Source: Halarchaeum rubridurum (GTDB taxonomy: Archaea; Halobacteriota; Halobacteria; Halobacteriales; Halobacteriaceae). From it: a DNA stretch of 64,000 nucleotides. Location: assembly GCF_014647115.1 (NCBI RefSeq), contig NZ_BMOO01000001.1:186001-250000 (forward strand), given 5' to 3'. Numbering within the stretch: the first letter of the stretch is position 1; each line of letters opens with the position of its first letter. The translations under genes and the position numbers were made by a program. The notes below the pieces were generated by a model. That model saw only the letters and a program-made list of their open reading frames with translations, had not been told where the DNA came from and did not search any database. Below are positions 8,802 through 17,075 of the stretch, one piece after another.

Positions 8802-9182
8802 CTACTGGAGGACCTTGCGCTTGCCCTCCCACTCGAGGTACTCGATCTCGTCGTCGGGGTCGACCTCGACGTCGCCGGGAATCTCCATGGTCACGGTCTC
8901 GTACGTTTCGAGGTCCATGACCTGCACGACGGTGTCGGACTCCTTGGAGACGATCTGGCCCTGCTTGCGGTCGATTATCGGAACCCAAATCTTCGCGTCG
9001 ACCGGCTGGCTGAGCGACCGGCGCTTGCCGTCGAAGACCCCGCGGGCCTCGATGCGGGCCTTCGCGCTGCCGTGTTTCCCGGGCTTGGCGGTCGAGTAGC
9101 CGTCGATCTTACACGCGGCGTCCTCGACGATGACGTAGTTGCCTTCCTGGAGGTCACGGACTTCCTTCTGCTCTTTCGCCAT
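8802..9182 (-). CDS. eif5A: Translation initiation factor aIF5A
   Basis: The 126-residue factor has the KOW/SH3-like N-terminal domain with the modification loop [13 protein letters not shown]; Lys36 is the residue expected to become deoxyhypusine or hypusine. A C-terminal OB-fold begins near [10 protein letters not shown]. The protein binds the ribosome and helps peptide-bond formation at difficult sequences such as polyproline. A good TATA element centred about 26 bases upstream of the ATG implies a leaderless transcript. It heads the block agmatinase, Nif3-like, dys, although the 254-base gap after the agmatinase suggests that not all four share one transcript. Confidence 0.96.
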   Translation of the reverse strand: MAKEQKEVRDLQEGNYVIVEDAACKIDGYSTAKPGKHGSAKARIEARGVFDGKRRSLSQPVDAKIWVPIIDRKQGQIVSKESDTVVQVMDLETYETVTMEIPGDVEVDPDDEIEYLEWEGKRKVLQ

Positions 9183-9203
9183 GCTCCCGGATTCTCGCCT
9201 GCC

Positions 9204-9213
9204 GGGTATAAAC
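9204..9213 (-). promoter_or_regulatory. TATA element of the aIF5A gene
   Basis: On the minus strand this reads GTTTATACCC, centred about 26 bases before the aIF5A ATG at 9182. That is the distance expected for archaeal TBP/TFB-directed leaderless initiation, and the sequence stands out from GC-rich surroundings. Confidence 0.6.
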
Positions 9214-9238
9214 GGTTTGGAACGCGCCAGCGGCCCCG

Positions 9239-10885
9239 TCAGCGCTCACCACGCCCGGCGGCGAGGCCGGCCGCGGCCCGGCTCCTGCGGCGGCGAAACG
9301 AGCGCCAGCAGAGGAGGCCGACGACGAGCGTGCCGGCGCCGACGGCGAGCGCCGCCGCCTCCGCCGCGTCGGCGTACAGCAGGCCCGTCGAGACGGCACC
9401 CGCGCCGAACAGCAGGCCGGTGACGAGGCGCTTGGCGAGGGCGTCGAGGGCCCCGGTCGAGTCCTCGACGGCCGCCTCGACGTAGAAGTCGTCGCGGTCG
9501 ATCCGGTCGAGCGCGCGTTCGAGCGTCGGCGCGAGACGCATCGTGGAGCGCGCGGACGCCGCGAGCTGGTCGCCCGTCTCCGCGAGGAGCTCCCGGGCAC
9601 CGCGCTCGTAGTAGCCCTGTTCGCCGAGGTAGTCGGTGGCGACGGAGACGAAGTCGAAGTCGGGGTCGAGCGTGAGACAGACGCCCTCGACGACGGTGGC
9701 GACGCGGAGGACGAGCGCGAGGTTCGGCGGGAGACGAAGCGGGAACTCGTACATCGTATCCTCGACCTTCGAGACGATCTGCTGGACGCGATACTGCTCG
9801 ACGTCCTCGCCGCGGGCGTCCGCGATGGCGAGCTCCATCACCTCGGCCATCGTCGCGCGGTCGGCGTCCGGGCTCAGCGTCCCCATCTCGATGAGCGTGT
9901 CGAGGATGGCCTCGATGTTCTGGTTCGCCACGGCGACGTAGAAGTCGACGATGTGGTCCTGGACCTCCGCGTCGACGCGCCCGCTCATGCCGAAGTCGTA
10001 GAAGACGATGGTGCCGTCGTCCTGCACCGCGAGGTTCCCCGGGTGGGGGTCCGCGTGGAAGACGCCGTCCGTGACGATCATCTGGAGGTAGGTGCGCTCC
10101 AAGGTCTCGGCGACCGCGTGTCGGTCGATATCGTGGCGTTCGAGCTCCGCGGTGTCGCTTATCTTCGTCCCGGGGACGTAGCGCATCGTGAGCACGCGCT
10201 CGCCCGAGCGCTCCTCGTACACCTCGGGGATGACGACGGCGGGGTCGTCGACGAAGTTCGCACGTATCTCCGCGAGCATCGTCGCCTCCCGCGAGTAGTC
10301 CATCTCCTGGCGGAGCGTCGTCGAGAACTCGTCGGCGACGTTGCGGAGGCTGAACGCCCGCGCGTCGTCCACGAAGAGGAGCAACACGGGGAGGAGCCAC
10401 TGAATCGCGCGCAGGTCGGCCTCCACGAGCGCTTCGATGTCGGGCCGACGAACTTTGACGGCGACGCGCTCGCCCTCGTAGGTCGCGGTGTAGACCTGCC
10501 CGAGGCTCGCGCCGCTGATGGCGTCCGTGTCGAAGTCGTCGAACGCCTCCCCGACGGGGCCCACCTCCGCCTCCAACACCCGACGGGCGTCCGCCCAGTC
10601 GGCCGGCGGCACCCGGTCCTGCAGTTGGGTGAGCTCCTCGACGTACACGGGCGGGAGGACGTCCGGGCGCGTCGAGAGTATCTGACCGAGTTTGATGAAC
10701 GTCGGCCCGAGCGTCAGGAGGTTCTCGACGAGTCGCTCGGCGCGCCGGCGCTGTCGCTCCGTCGAGACGCTGCGGCGGCCACCGATGAGGAGGAAGCGCC
10801 GCCGGTCGCGCGCGTACGACCAGACGAGCGGGAGGAAGCGCCAGCAGACGACGACGAACCGCCGGTAGGCGCGCAGCGACGCCAC
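9239..10885 (-). CDS. ABC1/UbiB-family atypical protein kinase, membrane-anchored
   Basis: The 548-residue protein has the UbiB hallmarks: KxGQ motif ([13 protein letters not shown]), Ala-rich nucleotide loop (ASLGQVY), catalytic lysine (AVKVRRP), DPHPGNL and the metal-binding DFG (VFYDFGMSG). The last 80 residues contain two hydrophobic helices that would anchor it in the membrane. UbiB/COQ8 proteins are ATPases or kinases that support quinone and isoprenoid lipid metabolism; the substrate is unknown in haloarchaea. Its ATG lies one base after the Hsp20 stop, so both are probably on one mRNA. Confidence 0.9.
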   Translation of the reverse strand: MASLRAYRRFVVVCWRFLPLVWSYARDRRRFLLIGGRRSVSTERQRRRAERLVENLLTLGPTFIKLGQILSTRPDVLPPVYVEELTQLQDRVPPADWADARRVLEAEVGPVGEAFDDFDTDAISGASLGQVYTATYEGERVAVKVRRPDIEALVEADLRAIQWLLPVLLLFVDDARAFSLRNVADEFSTTLRQEMDYSREATMLAEIRANFVDDPAVVIPEVYEERSGERVLTMRYVPGTKISDTAELERHDIDRHAVAETLERTYLQMIVTDGVFHADPHPGNLAVQDDGTIVFYDFGMSGRVDAEVQDHIVDFYVAVANQNIEAILDTLIEMGTLSPDADRATMAEVMELAIADARGEDVEQYRVQQIVSKVEDTMYEFPLRLPPNLALVLRVATVVEGVCLTLDPDFDFVSVATDYLGEQGYYERGARELLAETGDQLAASARSTMRLAPTLERALDRIDRDDFYVEAAVEDSTGALDALAKRLVTGLLFGAGAVSTGLLYADAAEAAALAVGAGTLVVGLLCWRSFRRRRSRAAAGLAAGRGER

Positions 10886-10886
10886 G

Positions 10887-11237
10887 CTACTCCTCGACGG
10901 GAACGGTGGTGGCCTGCCCGTCGGCCTTCGGAATCGTCACGTCGAGTTCGCCGGCGTCGAGCGTCGCCGACGCCCCATCGCCGACCGCGTTCGGCGGGAG
11001 CGGGACGTCGAACTCGATGAAGAGCGGGCGCTCCTCGCGCTCGTAGCGGAACCCCTCGGGGACGTCCTTCCCGCGCCGGGCGTCGACGTGGAGCCGGCAG
11101 GGGTGGACGTCGAGCGTGAGGTCGTCGGCGGAGACGCCCGGGAGGTCGAAGACGAGCCGGTATGCGTCGTCGCTCTCCAGGAGGTCGACGAAGACGGCGT
11201 CGGGAAGCTCCCGGAGCGCCTCGCGGAGCCGATTCAT
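10887..11237 (-). CDS. Hsp20/alpha-crystallin family small heat-shock protein
   Basis: The 116-residue protein is mostly an alpha-crystallin domain: DDAYRLVFDLPGVSADDLTLDV, then the central strand region LHVDARRG and the closing GELDVTIPKA. The N-terminal arm is short (about 20 residues). The usual C-terminal IxI anchoring motif is replaced by a weaker TVPVEE, so oligomer assembly may differ from standard family members. It is placed directly before the UbiB-like kinase with a one-base gap, an arrangement that suggests stress-coupled expression of the kinase. Confidence 0.87.
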   Translation of the reverse strand: MNRLREALRELPDAVFVDLLESDDAYRLVFDLPGVSADDLTLDVHPCRLHVDARRGKDVPEGFRYEREERPLFIEFDVPLPPNAVGDGASATLDAGELDVTIPKADGQATTVPVEE

Positions 11238-11292
11238 ACCCGCTCGTTGGGGCGCGGGGTCGAAAAAGGCGGTGGTCGTGGTCGAACCGGCG

Positions 11293-12324
11293 TTACGCGA
11301 CGACCGACGCGACCGCGGCGTCGAGCGTCGAGAGTGCGTCCGTGAGCGACGGCACGACGGCGTTCACGTTGCCGTTCGCTCGGGCGTTGCCGTTATCGCT
11401 CGCGCCGGCGTCGCCGTTACCGCTTGCACCGGCGTCGCCGCTACCGTTCGCGCCGGCGCCACTATCGTCGCTCGCGTCGTCGGACTCGGAGTTGCGCTCG
11501 TCCGCGTCATCGTCGGCGTCAGCGTCGCCGTTGGACGCGCTACCACCGGCGTGCGCGCCGGCTTCCACGGACGCGCCGGCTTCCTCGTCGTCCGCTTCGT
11601 CAGCGTGCTCCGAGCCCCGTTCGTCGGCGTCCGACTGACCGCGCTCGTCGGCACCGGCACGCTCGGACGCGTTCGGCTGGCCGCGTTCCGACGCGTTCGG
11701 CTGGCCGCGCTCGTCGGCACCGGCACGCTCGGACGCGTTCGGCTGGCCGCGTTCCGACGCGTTCGGCTGGCCGCGCTCCGACGCGTTCGGCTGGCCGTGC
11801 GTCGAGACGTTCACCTGACCGCTCGCCGATGCGTTCGCGTGGCCGTCGGCCGACGCGTTGGCCTCGCCGCCGACGACGCCGCTGACCGCGGCCCCGAGGT
11901 TCGACACGTCACCGCTCAGGAACGCGTTGATGAGGCCGTGGATCGACGAGACGTGGTCCGGTGCCTGCGCCGGCATGTCGGTGGGCGGGCCGGCACTCGC
12001 GTCCGTCTCGTTAGTCGCCTCGTTTTCCGTCGTTGTCGTCGTTGTTGTCTCGTTTTCCGTCGTTGTCGTCGTTGTTGTCTCGTTTTCCGTCGTTGTCGTC
12101 TCGTCGGTCGTCGTTGTCGTCGTGGTCGTCTCGTTTTCCGTCGTTGTCGTCTCGTTGGCCGCGACGGTCACGTTCCCGGTCGCGTTCGTGGCGGCCGCGA
12201 CGTCGCCGTCGAGGGTCGCGTCCGTGGTGGCTCCCGTACTTGTGCCGACTGTCGCCGCGCTCGCGCCGCCCGCGGTGACGAGCAGCGCGACGAGCGCGAC
12301 GGTGCCGAGTTTGGTGAGCGTCAT
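11293..12324 (-). CDS. Secreted low-complexity protein with GQPNASER octapeptide repeats
   Basis: The product (343 residues from the ATG at 12324; an ATG five codons earlier is possible) has a Sec-type signal peptide (LGTVALVALLVTAGGASA). It continues with a Thr-rich segment built of ENETTTT-like units, a short ordered part near DHVSSIHGLINAFLSGDV, and then five perfect GQPNASER octapeptides. The octapeptides fall in groups of three and two, each followed by AGADER, with degenerate copies on both sides. The C-terminal 110 residues are Asp/Gly/Ala/Asn-rich. I count at least 16 N-x-S/T sequons, so heavy N-glycosylation at the cell surface is likely. No anchor helix or sorting signal is seen at the C-terminus. 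I do not recognise a family; function unknown. Confidence 0.75.
   Translation of the reverse strand: MTLTKLGTVALVALLVTAGGASAATVGTSTGATTDATLDGDVAAATNATGNVTVAANETTTTENETTTTTTTTDETTTTENETTTTTTTENETTTTTTTENEATNETDASAGPPTDMPAQAPDHVSSIHGLINAFLSGDVSNLGAAVSGVVGGEANASADGHANASASGQVNVSTHGQPNASERGQPNASERGQPNASERAGADERGQPNASERGQPNASERAGADERGQSDADERGSEHADEADDEEAGASVEAGAHAGGSASNGDADADDDADERNSESDDASDDSGAGANGSGDAGASGNGDAGASDNGNARANGNVNAVVPSLTDALSTLDAAVASVVA
11659..11796 (-). repeat. Coding tandem repeat encoding GQPNASER units
   Basis: A 24-base coding unit is present in five near-identical copies. The array has a higher-order pattern: three units, AGADER, two units, AGADER. Near-identity at the DNA level points to recent slippage or unequal recombination, so copy number probably varies between strains. 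Confidence 0.85.
12019..12159 (-). repeat. Coding repeat encoding Thr-rich ENETTTT units
   Basis: Repeated units of GTT/GTC-rich codons (on the plus strand) encode Asn-Glu-Thr followed by runs of four to eight Thr. Several units are identical at the DNA level. The product resembles a mucin-like stalk with embedded NET sequons. Confidence 0.75.
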
Positions 12325-12482
12325 TGGTCGTGCCTCCACCCGGGTCGTGGGTCGGATGGGTATTGAACGGTGGCGACCGTACCCGGCGGTTTGAGCGCCG
12401 TTTAGTCCGATTTAACTCGGCTTAACGGTCGAGGTCGGAGTGATCCCGGGCGCTTTTCGGCCGGCGGGTCCTACCGGTTCGC

Positions 12483-13742
12483 ATGACCGGACCACACGAC
12501 CGCCGGCGCGCCGGATTCAAGGAGCGCACCCGGGTCGCCGAGGCCCGCGCGACGCTCCGGGAGGCCGTCACGACCCACGGGCGGACGGAGACCATCCCGG
12601 TCGCGCGGGCGGCCGGGCGGACCCTCGCCGCGCCGACGCGTGCGGGACGCGCCGTCCCGGGCTACGAGCGCGCGGCGATGGACGGCTACGCGGTGCGCGC
12701 CGCGGACACCTTCGGCGCGAGCGAACGCGACCCCGCGGTCCTGCGCGCGGCCGACTCGATGGGTTCGAACGCCGCGGTCCGCGTTCACACCGGGAGCGAA
12801 CTCCCCGAGGGCGCGGACGCCGTCGTGATGATCGAGGCCGTCGAGGAGTACGGCGACGACGTCGAGGTGCTGGACGGCGTCGCGGTCGGCGAGAACGTCG
12901 GCGCGGCGGACGAGGACGTCGCGGCCGACCAGCGCCTCCACGACGCCGGCCATCGGCTCCGCCCCTCCGACCTCGGGTTGCTGAAGGCGAGCGACGTCCG
13001 CGAGGTCGAGGTGTACGACCCGCCGGAGGTCGCGGTGATACCGACCGGCGAGGAGCTCGTGCAGGCCGACCCGGAGCCGGGCGAGATGATCGAGACGAAC
13101 GGCCTCACCGTCTCGCGCCTCGCCGAATCGTGGGGTGCGACGGCGCGCTATCGGGACGTCGTGACGGACGACGCCGACGCCCTCCGCGAGGCCGTCGCGG
13201 GCGACTGCGACGCGGACGTCGTCGTCACCACCGGCGGGTCGAGCGTCGGCGAGCGCGACCTGACGCCGGACGTCGTCGCGGACCTCGGGCGGCTCGTCTT
13301 CCACGGCGTCGCGCTCAAACCCGGCCACCCCGTCGCGGCGGGCGTCGTCGACGACACCCCCGTCCTCTGCCTGCCGGGCTACCCCGTCGCCTGCATCGTC
13401 AACGCCGTCCAGTTCCTCCGGCCGGTGCTGAAGGACGCCGGCGGGATGCCCGTCCCGGCGTTCCCGAGCGTCGAGGCCGAACTCTCCGGGAAGCTCCGGA
13501 GCGAACCCGGCGTGCGGACGTACGCGCGCGTGACGCTCGACCGAGAGGGCGGGGAGGGAGAAGGAGACGCGAACGGCGACGGCGGCGAAACGCGCGCACG
13601 CGCCGAACCCGTCCACACGAGCGGGTCGGGCGTCCTCTCGACGGTCGCGCTCGCGGACGGCTGGGTGGTGATTCCGGAGTCCGTGGAGGGGTACGCGGCC
13701 GGCGAGACCGTCACCGTCGAGCAGTGGGAGGTGGCGCCGTGA
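12483..13742 (+). CDS. moeA: Molybdopterin molybdenumtransferase MoeA (first copy)
   Basis: The 419-residue protein inserts molybdate into adenylylated molybdopterin. Gephyrin/MoeA family marks are AAMDGYAVRAADTFG, PEGADAVVMIE, VAVIPTGEEL, TTGGSSVGERD, FHGVALKPGHPV and LPGYPVACIVNAVQFLRP. A Gly/Glu-rich insertion (GGEGEGDANGDGGE) interrupts the C-terminal beta domain. The ATG at 12483 precedes a poorly conserved basic N-terminus of about 12 residues. The stop overlaps the start of the next gene in a GTGA arrangement, which indicates translational coupling with the second, longer MoeA. Confidence 0.92.
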   Translation: MTGPHDRRRAGFKERTRVAEARATLREAVTTHGRTETIPVARAAGRTLAAPTRAGRAVPGYERAAMDGYAVRAADTFGASERDPAVLRAADSMGSNAAVRVHTGSELPEGADAVVMIEAVEEYGDDVEVLDGVAVGENVGAADEDVAADQRLHDAGHRLRPSDLGLLKASDVREVEVYDPPEVAVIPTGEELVQADPEPGEMIETNGLTVSRLAESWGATARYRDVVTDDADALREAVAGDCDADVVVTTGGSSVGERDLTPDVVADLGRLVFHGVALKPGHPVAAGVVDDTPVLCLPGYPVACIVNAVQFLRPVLKDAGGMPVPAFPSVEAELSGKLRSEPGVRTYARVTLDREGGEGEGDANGDGGETRARAEPVHTSGSGVLSTVALADGWVVIPESVEGYAAGETVTVEQWEVAP

Positions 13743-15607
13743 CGGACCGCAAGGAGTTCCGCGACCTCGCCTCGCCCGCGGAGGCCCACGAGGTCGTCGC
13801 GTCGCTCGACATCGCGCCCGACCCCGAGACCGTGCCGCTCGCGGAGTGTCGGGGGCGGGTGCTCGCCGAGCGCGTCGACGCGGGAATCGACGTCCCGGGG
13901 TTCGACCGGGCGTCGATGGACGGCTACGCGGTGCGCGCGCGCGACACCTTCGGCGCGGACGAGACCGACCCCGTCGTGCTCCCGCGCGTCGGGACCGTCC
14001 ACGCGGGGACGGAGCCCGACGTCGACGTCGGCGCGGGCGAGTGCGTCGAAATCTCGACCGGCGCGGTGCTACCCGGGGGCGCGGACGCCGTCGTGCCCGT
14101 CGAGCGCACCCACGAGGCCGACGAGAGCGACGGTGTCGCCTTCGAGACGGCGGTCGCGCCCGGCGACAGCGTGATGGCCGCGGGCGCGGACGTCGCCGCG
14201 GGCGAGCGCGCACTCGGCCCCGACACGGAGCTGACGCCGCGCGAAATCGGCCTGCTCTCCGCGCTCGGCGTCGACGAGGTGCCCGTGCGCGGGCGGCCGA
14301 CGGTCGGCGTCGTCTCGACCGGCGACGAACTCGTTCGACCCGGCGAGGCGCTCGATCACGGCGCGGGCGAGATTCACGACGTCAACAGCTACACCGTCGC
14401 CGCCGCGGTCGAGGAGGCGGGCGGCGAGGCCGTCCTCTACCCGCACGCGGGCGACGACTACGACGAGCTCGAACGCCAGCTCCGGAGTGCGGCCGCGGAG
14501 TGCGACCTCGTCTTGAGCTCGGGCTCGACGTCCGCCTCCGCCGTCGACGTCGTCTACCGCGTCATCGAGGAGCGCGGCGACCTCCTCCTGCACGGCGTCT
14601 CGATCAAGCCCGGGAAGCCGATGCTCGTCGGCCGCCTCGGCGGGGCCGCGTACGTCGGGCTCCCCGGCTATCCCGTCTCCGCGCTCACCATCTTCCGGAC
14701 GTTCGTCGCGCCCGCGATACGCGACGCCGCCGGACGACCCGACCCCGAGCGCGCGAGCGTCACGGGTCGCCTCGCGAGCGCGGAACGCCACGGGCAGGGC
14801 CGCACTCGCCTCGTTCCGGTCGGCCTCGTCGCGGACGGCGCGGGCGAGACACTCGTCTACCCCGTCGACAAGGGGAGCGGCGCGACGACGTCGCTCGTCG
14901 AGGCCGACGGCGTCGTCGAGATGGACGCCGACACCGACTACCTCGCGGCGGGCGAGACCGTCACCGTCGAGTTGTTCTCGCCGGCCGTCCGCCCGCCCGC
15001 CGTGCTCTGCGTCGGCGAGGACGACCCGCTCTTCGCCCGCGCGCTCGACGGCGTGCGGGACCCGCGCTACCTCGCGGCGGGGACGCGGACGGGGTTCCGC
15101 CGCCTCCGCGACGGCCTCCCGGACGTCGTCGTCGCCAGCGGCCCCGACGACCCGGGCGAGGCGACCGCGGAGCTCGCCGCGTGGACGCGCGAGTGGGGGC
15201 TGCTCGTCCCCGCGGGCAACCCCGACGACGTCGCGGGCCTCGCCGACCTCGCCGGGAGCGAGGGACGCTTCGTGAACCGGACGACGGCGAGCGGCCTGCG
15301 CGCGACGTTCGACGCGGCACTCGACGACGCGGGCGTCGACCCCGAGGAGATTTCGGGATACGAGCGCACGGTGCGCGCCCACGAGTCGCCGGCGCGAACC
15401 GTGGCGGACGGCGGTGCCGACGTCGGCCTCGGCCTCCGCGCGAGCGCCGCGAAACTCGGCCTCGGCTTCGTCCCGCTCGGTGAGGAACGCGTCCGTGTCC
15501 TCGTGAACCCGGAGCGACGGGAGAAGGCGGGCGTCGCGGCGCTCGACGCAGCGCTCGACGGGCTCGCGGGGCTCGTCGCCGACCTCCCCGGGTACGAAAC
15601 GGCGTAG
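13739..15607 (+). CDS. moeA: MoeA fused to a C-terminal periplasmic-binding-like domain (second copy)
   Basis: The 622-residue protein starts at GTG 13739, which overlaps the first moeA stop. Residues 1 to about 400 are a complete MoeA: ASMDGYAVRARDTFG, PGGADAVVPVE, VGVVSTGDELV, SSGSTSASAVD and LLHGVSIKPGKPM. From about residue 420 a separate domain resembles the type-2 substrate-binding fold seen in LysR effector domains and MoeA-LysR fusions (EDDPLFARALDG, RTTASGLRATFD, YERTVRAHESPARTVADGGADVGLGLRASA). Such fusions are common in Euryarchaeota. The added domain may sense or deliver molybdate or tungstate; this is inference. The same GSxSxxxxD substitution (SGSTSASAVD rather than GGSSVGERD) separates it from copy one. 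Confidence 0.9.
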   Translation: MTDRKEFRDLASPAEAHEVVASLDIAPDPETVPLAECRGRVLAERVDAGIDVPGFDRASMDGYAVRARDTFGADETDPVVLPRVGTVHAGTEPDVDVGAGECVEISTGAVLPGGADAVVPVERTHEADESDGVAFETAVAPGDSVMAAGADVAAGERALGPDTELTPREIGLLSALGVDEVPVRGRPTVGVVSTGDELVRPGEALDHGAGEIHDVNSYTVAAAVEEAGGEAVLYPHAGDDYDELERQLRSAAAECDLVLSSGSTSASAVDVVYRVIEERGDLLLHGVSIKPGKPMLVGRLGGAAYVGLPGYPVSALTIFRTFVAPAIRDAAGRPDPERASVTGRLASAERHGQGRTRLVPVGLVADGAGETLVYPVDKGSGATTSLVEADGVVEMDADTDYLAAGETVTVELFSPAVRPPAVLCVGEDDPLFARALDGVRDPRYLAAGTRTGFRRLRDGLPDVVVASGPDDPGEATAELAAWTREWGLLVPAGNPDDVAGLADLAGSEGRFVNRTTASGLRATFDAALDDAGVDPEEISGYERTVRAHESPARTVADGGADVGLGLRASAAKLGLGFVPLGEERVRVLVNPERREKAGVAALDAALDGLAGLVADLPGYETA

Positions 15608-15676
15608 TCGTCGCTCGAACGGTGCCGATGCACGGACGTGGCGCCACCCGGCGCGCCGGCGCGCGGTCGCCGCCCG

Positions 15677-16330
15677 TCAGTCGCCGCCGCTCTGCGCGCC
15701 GGCGAGGTCGCGGAACGACTCGATTCGGTGGTCGCCGAGGACGCAGACGCCGCGACGAGCCGGGTCGTGGCGCTCGACGTGGATGGAGTCGAGGCCGGCG
15801 TTCGCGGCGGCGTCGACGTCGCTCGTCCCGTCGCCCGCGTAGACGCCGGTCTCGGTCGCGTCCACGCCGAGGTCGGCGCGCGCGCGGTGGAGCGGTTCGG
15901 GGTCGGGTTTGAACCCCGTCTCCTCGTCGCAGGGGAGGACGACGTCGAACCAGTCGCGGACGTCGAGCGAGTCGAGGACGACGTCGGTTATCGGCGCGGG
16001 GCAGTGCGTGACGAGGCCGACCGGCCGGTCGAGGTCCGCGACGAACGCCGCGTCGTCGTAGAGGTAGGTGGCTTCGGCGCGCGCCGTCGCGTCGTCGAGT
16101 TCGTCGAAGACCGGCCAGAACGACTCGGGGTCGTACCCCCACGCGCGGAGGCTCTCGTTGCGGTCCCCGCCGAGGCCGTGCCAGAGGACCTCGGCCTGCC
16201 GGTCGCTGAAGGAGACGCCGAGGCGGTCCTCGACGCGGTCGAAGGTCTCGCGGACGTACGCCCACTCCGTGTCGACGAGCGTCCCGTCGAGGTCGAGCAG
16301 CCAGTAGTCGTAGGCCGGGCGCGTCTGCAT
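15677..16330 (-). CDS. HAD-superfamily phosphatase
   Basis: The 217-residue protein has all HAD motifs: nucleophile DLDGTLVDTEW, motif II threonine (GLVTHCPAP), lysine (FKPDPEPL) and acidic motif IV (YAGDGTSDVDAAANAG). The alpha-helical cap lies between about residues 18 and 90. It most resembles phosphoglycolate phosphatase-like haloarchaeal enzymes, but the substrate cannot be read from the sequence. It converges on the second moeA across 69 bases. Confidence 0.85.
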   Translation of the reverse strand: MQTRPAYDYWLLDLDGTLVDTEWAYVRETFDRVEDRLGVSFSDRQAEVLWHGLGGDRNESLRAWGYDPESFWPVFDELDDATARAEATYLYDDAAFVADLDRPVGLVTHCPAPITDVVLDSLDVRDWFDVVLPCDEETGFKPDPEPLHRARADLGVDATETGVYAGDGTSDVDAAANAGLDSIHVERHDPARRGVCVLGDHRIESFRDLAGAQSGGD

Positions 16331-16364
16331 CTACGTGGAAGAAGGGCCCGGACCGGGAAGTGGT

Positions 16365-16745
16365 TTACTCCGCCTCGGGCTCGACTTCGAGGCTACTCCC
16401 GAGGTACTTGTTCACGACCTCGTCGACGCTCTCGGCACGGAAGGCGTCGAGATTCGCGGCAATCTCCTCGCGGAACGCCTCGCGGTACGCCGCATCGACC
16501 TCGAAGGCGCGATAGTCCACGTCGAGGACGGTGACGCCGCCGAGCGCCTCCGCGGTCAGCTCCCGGACGTGCGCCTCGTCGCCGATTTCGCCGCGCCAGA
16601 GGGTGTCGCGGAAGAACAGCCACCCCGCCTCCCCGGGCGGCTCGGCCGGCCGGACGAGACGCGTCTCGAACGTGTCGGGGTCGACGGTCACGTCGCGTTC
16701 GGGTTCGAGGCGAAAGCGGACCGCGAAGACGTACCGGCCCTCCAT
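16365..16745 (-). CDS. LWR-salt family protein, function unknown
   Basis: The 126-residue acidic protein contains the LWR motif (FFRDTLWRGEI) after a GEAGWLFF segment. These features and the length fit the haloarchaeal LWR-salt family named for that motif. There is no signal peptide or membrane helix. Its ATG begins on the base after the stop codon of the pterin dehydratase gene, so the two should be co-translated. I know of no established function; the conserved coupling hints at a link with pterin or molybdopterin chemistry, but this is inference only. Confidence 0.75.
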   Translation of the reverse strand: MEGRYVFAVRFRLEPERDVTVDPDTFETRLVRPAEPPGEAGWLFFRDTLWRGEIGDEAHVRELTAEALGGVTVLDVDYRAFEVDAAYREAFREEIAANLDAFRAESVDEVVNKYLGSSLEVEPEAE

Positions 16746-17021
16746 CTACCGGAGCGCGTCGCACTCCGCCGCGAGTTCGAGGTCCTGCTCGGTGACGCCG
16801 CCGGCCTCGTGGCTCGTGAAGCGAATCTCGACGGTGTCGTACTCGATGACGATGGTCGGGTGGTGGAACGCCTCGTCGGCGAGTTCGCCGACCTCGCTCG
16901 CGAACGCGACACCCGCGAGGTAGTCGTCGAAGTCGTAGCTGCGGACGATTTCGTCGTCGACGTACTCCCACTCGGGCGGCAGTTGCTCCGCGATCTCCTC
17001 GTCGGTGAGCGTCTCGCTCAT
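16746..17021 (-). CDS. 4a-hydroxytetrahydrobiopterin dehydratase (pterin carbinolamine dehydratase)
   Basis: The 91-residue protein shows the PCD signature: FHHPTIVIEYDTVEIRF followed by SHEAGGVTEQDLELAAECD, including the paired catalytic histidines and the third in the SHEAGG loop. Size is normal for the family. It would recycle 4a-hydroxypterin made by aromatic amino acid hydroxylases, or act in a molybdopterin-related reaction as suggested for some prokaryotic members. No phenylalanine hydroxylase gene lies nearby, and the flanking moeA genes favour the second idea weakly. Confidence 0.88.
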   Translation of the reverse strand: MSETLTDEEIAEQLPPEWEYVDDEIVRSYDFDDYLAGVAFASEVGELADEAFHHPTIVIEYDTVEIRFTSHEAGGVTEQDLELAAECDALR

Positions 17022-17075
17022 AGTGGGAGCACGTCGCGGACCCTCAAAACGGTGGGGGCGGTCGGTGCGCGTCGC

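Noticed and set aside
11659-11796. Regular repeats that might be a CRISPR array
   Set aside because: The units are contiguous 24-base codon repeats inside one open frame, without spacers.
12440-13738. An apparent upstream extension of the second moeA through the whole first moeA
   Set aside because: The frame is merely open. The first moeA is encoded in another frame with full conservation, and a GTG at 13739 gives a normal start for the second.
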